A stretch of 64,000 nucleotides of DNA from Bradyrhizobium sp. dw_411 (GTDB lineage: Bacteria > Pseudomonadota > Alphaproteobacteria > Rhizobiales > Xanthobacteraceae). This document shows positions 61,025 to 64,000 of the stretch, piece by piece. The stretch is taken from contig NZ_JAAVUY010000003.1 of NCBI RefSeq assembly GCF_018449695.1, forward strand, positions 403,732-467,731. The letters run 5' to 3'. The stretch's first letter is position 1; each line of letters opens with the position of its first letter. The notes below the pieces were generated by a model. That model made no database searches, was not told where the DNA came from, and worked only from the letters and a program-made list of their open reading frames with translations. The position numbers were made by a program, and so were the translations under genes.

Positions 61025-62383
61025 GTGGACGCCCTGACCGACAATCAAGTCTACAAAAAGATCGCGACGCCAATCGCTCGCGACCGCCGCTCGACGACAC
61101 AGATCGGCAGCGATGTGGACTATGAGCGGGTGACCAGAGGAGGACGAAATCTTCTCATTGGCGTGGCCGCACTGGTCGGGCTCGCGGTTCTGTTGTCGTT
61201 GTTCGTGAAGGTCGAGGAAGTCGCCCGGGCGCGTGGCGAGTTCGTACCGATACAACGTTTGCAGGTCATACAGACGGCCGAAGGCGGTTCCCTTCAGGAG
61301 ATCCTGGTGCGCAATGATGATCGGGTCACAAAGGGCCAGATCATTGCGCGATTCCGCGCTACCGATCTCTTGCGGGATATTCAGCTCAACGAGGTGCGTA
61401 TGGCCAGGCTGGAGATCGAGATCGAGCGGCTGGAAGCATTGGCCAGCGGCCACGATCTGAACCTCGAAAAATATCGGGCGAATTATGCCAGCATGGTCAA
61501 TGAGGCGCTGGAGCTTCACAAGCAACAGACGCAGCACATCCAGTACGATCTTGAGCAAAAGGATCGTGCGGCCGACGAGGTCAAGGCATCGCTTGCGGCC
61601 GCAGAACAACAGATTCCGTCGGCCCAGGGCAGCATGAAGGCAACGCAGGATTTGCTGGATCGCATGCGCGAAGGTGTGCGCATCGGCGTGATCCCCGCAA
61701 ACCGCCTTGCCCAGGCGCAGGAGCAGGCAGCACAGTCCGAGCGGACTTATATTACCCTGGTGACGTCGCTTGATGAGCTTAAGGCGCGCATCCGCAGCCT
61801 TGAAGCTGAGCGGTCGTCATTGGTTGCCAAATCGACGAGCGATGCGCGCAACGAGCGCGCGGAGCGCATTGAGCAATTGCGCGAAGCCAACGTGACGCTC
61901 GCAGCTTTGCGCAACCGGGCCCAGGACATTGAGGTAAAGGCGCCCGTCAACGGCATCGTGCATAAGGTGTCAGAGACGCCGATCGGGACGGTGCTTCCGG
62001 CTGGCGGAACGGTATGCGAGATCGTGCCGACCGACGGCGGCGTGCTGATGCAGGTGCGGATCGCACCGCGCGACATCGGCTTTGTGCATATCGGCCAGAA
62101 GGCCCTGGTGAAGGCAGACGCCTTCGAATACGGCCGCTTCGGCGCGATCCAGGGTGATGTGGTTCGTATCGCGCCGTCGAGCACAACGGTACAGCCGGGG
62201 CAGGAGCCGTTCTTTCCGGTGGAGGTCGAACTCGAACACGGTTACGTGGGCACCGATGAGAGTCACGTTGTGACGCCCGGAATGACCGGCGAGGCAAGTA
62301 TTCTCACCGGCGAGAAGACCATCTTTCAATATTTGCTGAAGCCTATCTACACCACATTGGGGTCCGCGCTACACGAGCGTTGA
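61025..62383 (+). CDS. HlyD-family type I secretion membrane-fusion protein
   Basis: The 452-residue adaptor has a cytoplasmic N-terminus, one membrane helix (about 40-62, NLLIGVAALVGLAVLLSLFVKV), a split biotinyl-lipoyl domain (TAEGGSLQEILVRNDDRVTKGQIIARF, later IEVKAPVNGIVHKV) and a long coiled coil between them (about 110-300). It bridges an inner-membrane ABC exporter to an outer-membrane channel. The GTG start at 61025 has GGGAGA upstream. The adhesin gene 30 nt downstream is the likely cargo. No exporter ATPase is visible in the window. Confidence 0.92.
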   Translation: MDALTDNQVYKKIATPIARDRRSTTQIGSDVDYERVTRGGRNLLIGVAALVGLAVLLSLFVKVEEVARARGEFVPIQRLQVIQTAEGGSLQEILVRNDDRVTKGQIIARFRATDLLRDIQLNEVRMARLEIEIERLEALASGHDLNLEKYRANYASMVNEALELHKQQTQHIQYDLEQKDRAADEVKASLAAAEQQIPSAQGSMKATQDLLDRMREGVRIGVIPANRLAQAQEQAAQSERTYITLVTSLDELKARIRSLEAERSSLVAKSTSDARNERAERIEQLREANVTLAALRNRAQDIEVKAPVNGIVHKVSETPIGTVLPAGGTVCEIVPTDGGVLMQVRIAPRDIGFVHIGQKALVKADAFEYGRFGAIQGDVVRIAPSSTTVQPGQEPFFPVEVELEHGYVGTDESHVVTPGMTGEASILTGEKTIFQYLLKPIYTTLGSALHER

Positions 62384-62413
62384 GGGGCACGTGAACGGTG
62401 AGGGAGTGTGCCC

Positions 62414-64000
62414 ATGGCAACAGAACCTGCAAAACCCGGCAGCGACACAAAGACCGTTAGCCAACCCGACCCGGGATCTGGCGGTAGGCTTCGCAAGCTG
62501 AAGAAAGCCATCGACAGGCTTATTGGTCAGCCCGAGCAGGCGCGCGAGGAAGCGCCGATCGGGTGGGATTTCGGACCGGACGGCAATCCGTTGTGGGCCG
62601 ACCGGACCGCTGGCGGGCATGTGCCGGACAGCACGCCACCGCAGTCCGTGGATATTTCGTCGCGCTTAGAAAAATCGCCCGACGAAGATTTCGAGGACGG
62701 TGGCAAGACAACGGCTGACGGCCGCTCGGGGTTGGATGCGCGGCTTGCGAGCGGTGTTGATAACGGGGATGCGGGTCAAATACCGCGACCGGGAACGTCG
62801 GACTATATTCGCGGGAGTTCTGTCAATCCGCTCGATCCCGGAATTGGCGTTCCGCCACATCCGCAACGGCCAGGCCCGAGCGGTCCGGATATAGGTCATC
62901 CCGGCAGCGGTGGAGGCGGAGGCGGCGGGTCCGGTCTTCAACCAGGAGGGCCAGGAGAGCAAGGGCCAGCCGTTCCGGGACCAGGACTGCCGGGATCCGG
63001 GGGAGATGGCAGCGAACATGTGACGCCGCCTGTTTATCCGCCGATGGCCGGCGGCGACGATGCGGGATCTGTCACTGAAGATCTTGCAGTCTCGACGTCA
63101 GGGAAGTTGGTGGGCGTGTCGCCGAACGGTGATATGACCTGGACCCTGGCTGGCCTGCACGACGGCGGCGTCGGGACGTTCCAGATCGGTCCGACGGGAG
63201 AATGGACTTATACGCTGGATGACCGCTCGCAGTCTCTCCGCGAAGGCGAGACCGTACAGGAGATTTTCACGGTGCGCGCCACGGACGGAACCGGCGCGTA
63301 TGTGAATCAGCAGGTGACGATCACCATCACCGGCACCAACGATGTACCACACATCGCTTCCGACAGAGCGGGACAAACAGTCACCGAAGACCAGATACTG
63401 ACTGCCTCGGGCCATCTCTCTGCTGGCGACATCGACGCTGGCGACACGGCGACGTGGGGCATCGGCAATGAGCACGGCGCGTACGGCTCGATTATGATCG
63501 ACCAGGACGGCAACTGGATCTACACGCTGGACAATGACTCGGCGCAGGGGCTGAAGGCGGGTGAGACCCACACGGATATCTTCCAGGTCACGGTGACGGA
63601 CGGATCGGGCGCGACTGCGATCCATCAGGTCAGCGTTACCGTCATGGGCACCAACGACGCGCCGGTGATCTCTGGGACCGCGACAGGAGTGGTGACGGAA
63701 GATGAGGCGGTGACCGCCGGTGGCAAGCTCGACGCCTCGGATGCCGACATCGGCGATAGCGCGACGTGGAGCGTCGCAGACGATCATGGGTCGTACGGTG
63801 CGATCACGATCGACCAGAGCGGCCACTGGACCTACACACTGGACAATGACTCGGCGCAGGGGCTGAAGGACGGGGAGACCCGCACGGATATCTTCCATGT
63901 CACGGTGACCGACAGTGCCGGGGCCACGGCGACGCGCGAGGTCAGCGTTACCGTCACTGGCACTAACGATGCCCCTGTCATCAGCGGCACGGCGACGGGT
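62414..64000 (+). CDS. large VCBS-repeat adhesin, N-terminal part (continues beyond window)
   Basis: The frame is open for 529 codons to the window end. Residues 1-130 are polar with a conserved-looking WDFGPDGNPLWADRT. Residues 140-205 form a Gly/Pro-rich linker. From about 215 on, repeats of about 104 residues follow, each ending in (T/M)GTND(A/V)P at codons 307, 412 and 516. These are VCBS/cadherin-like repeats of giant type I-secreted surface proteins (LapA/BapA type). The C-terminal secretion signal lies off the window. The HlyD gene just upstream supports type I export. Confidence 0.88.
   Translation, partial: MATEPAKPGSDTKTVSQPDPGSGGRLRKLKKAIDRLIGQPEQAREEAPIGWDFGPDGNPLWADRTAGGHVPDSTPPQSVDISSRLEKSPDEDFEDGGKTTADGRSGLDARLASGVDNGDAGQIPRPGTSDYIRGSSVNPLDPGIGVPPHPQRPGPSGPDIGHPGSGGGGGGGSGLQPGGPGEQGPAVPGPGLPGSGGDGSEHVTPPVYPPMAGGDDAGSVTEDLAVSTSGKLVGVSPNGDMTWTLAGLHDGGVGTFQIGPTGEWTYTLDDRSQSLREGETVQEIFTVRATDGTGAYVNQQVTITITGTNDVPHIASDRAGQTVTEDQILTASGHLSAGDIDAGDTATWGIGNEHGAYGSIMIDQDGNWIYTLDNDSAQGLKAGETHTDIFQVTVTDGSGATAIHQVSVTVMGTNDAPVISGTATGVVTEDEAVTAGGKLDASDADIGDSATWSVADDHGSYGAITIDQSGHWTYTLDNDSAQGLKDGETRTDIFHVTVTDSAGATATREVSVTVTGTNDAPVISGTATG

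Noticed and set aside
1..64000. CRISPR arrays, tRNA or rRNA genes, and intact transposases
   Set aside because: No regularly spaced repeats, cloverleaf-like sequences, rRNA segments or transposase motifs were recognised on reading either strand.

Overview
The window reads as chromosomal DNA of an alphaproteobacterium of the Bradyrhizobium/Rhodopseudomonas group. The evidence is high GC, a complete fixNOQP-fixGHIS set, FNR/FixK-type boxes (TTGAT-N4-ATCAA), a DUF6894-type small protein, a rhizobial-type intergenic repeat, and many acyl-CoA and aromatic catabolism genes. No rRNA, tRNA or CRISPR array was seen.

Region 1 (about 0.1-26.4 kb) is a microoxic-response block. It holds a CBS-BON protein, a phasin and PHA synthase, a fused phosphotransferase/kinase, a zinc alcohol dehydrogenase, a tandem Usp protein, and a Pat-like acyl-CoA synthetase/acetyltransferase. 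It also holds small envelope proteins, an Mla-type lipid ABC transporter, two small cytochromes c, an FNR-type regulator with an Fe-S cysteine motif, the cbb3 oxidase operons and a SulP transporter. Eleven FNR/FixK-like boxes were found here and none in the remaining 38 kb. The encoded FNR protein probably acts on them, including on its own promoter.

Region 2 (26.6-37.6 kb) is a catabolic cluster with a LysR regulator: creatininase-fold amidohydrolase, cupin, isochorismatase-type hydrolase, FAD oxidoreductase, flavodoxin-fold oxidoreductase, RidA, an SsuABC-like importer, an AtzB/8-oxoguanine-deaminase-like amidohydrolase and a Rieske oxygenase. Two near-identical LysR boxes lie exactly 152 nt before the start codons of the enzyme arm and of the transporter arm. 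An N-containing (hetero)cyclic substrate is my inference.

Region 3 (37.6-57.3 kb) encodes import and CoA-dependent degradation of an organic acid. It has a LivHMGF transporter with two binding proteins, two acyl-CoA ligases, a BadH-like SDR, two crotonase-fold proteins, MaoC, a CoA-transferase, a quinone oxidoreductase, a metallo-beta-lactamase-fold hydrolase, two acyl-CoA dehydrogenases and a 4-hydroxybutyryl-CoA-dehydratase-like flavoprotein. A TetR gene sits in the middle. Two copies of a 31-bp palindrome in the two divergent promoter regions are its likely operators.

Region 4 (57.3-64 kb) looks like the edge of an integrated element. It has a 5' fragment of dusA (a known integration target), inverted repeats, a truncated alpha/beta hydrolase opposite an HxlR regulator with a double operator, an 82%-identical 62-bp direct repeat, an orphan Tat-exported sugar-binding protein, and a type I secretion adaptor followed by a VCBS-repeat adhesin that runs off the window.
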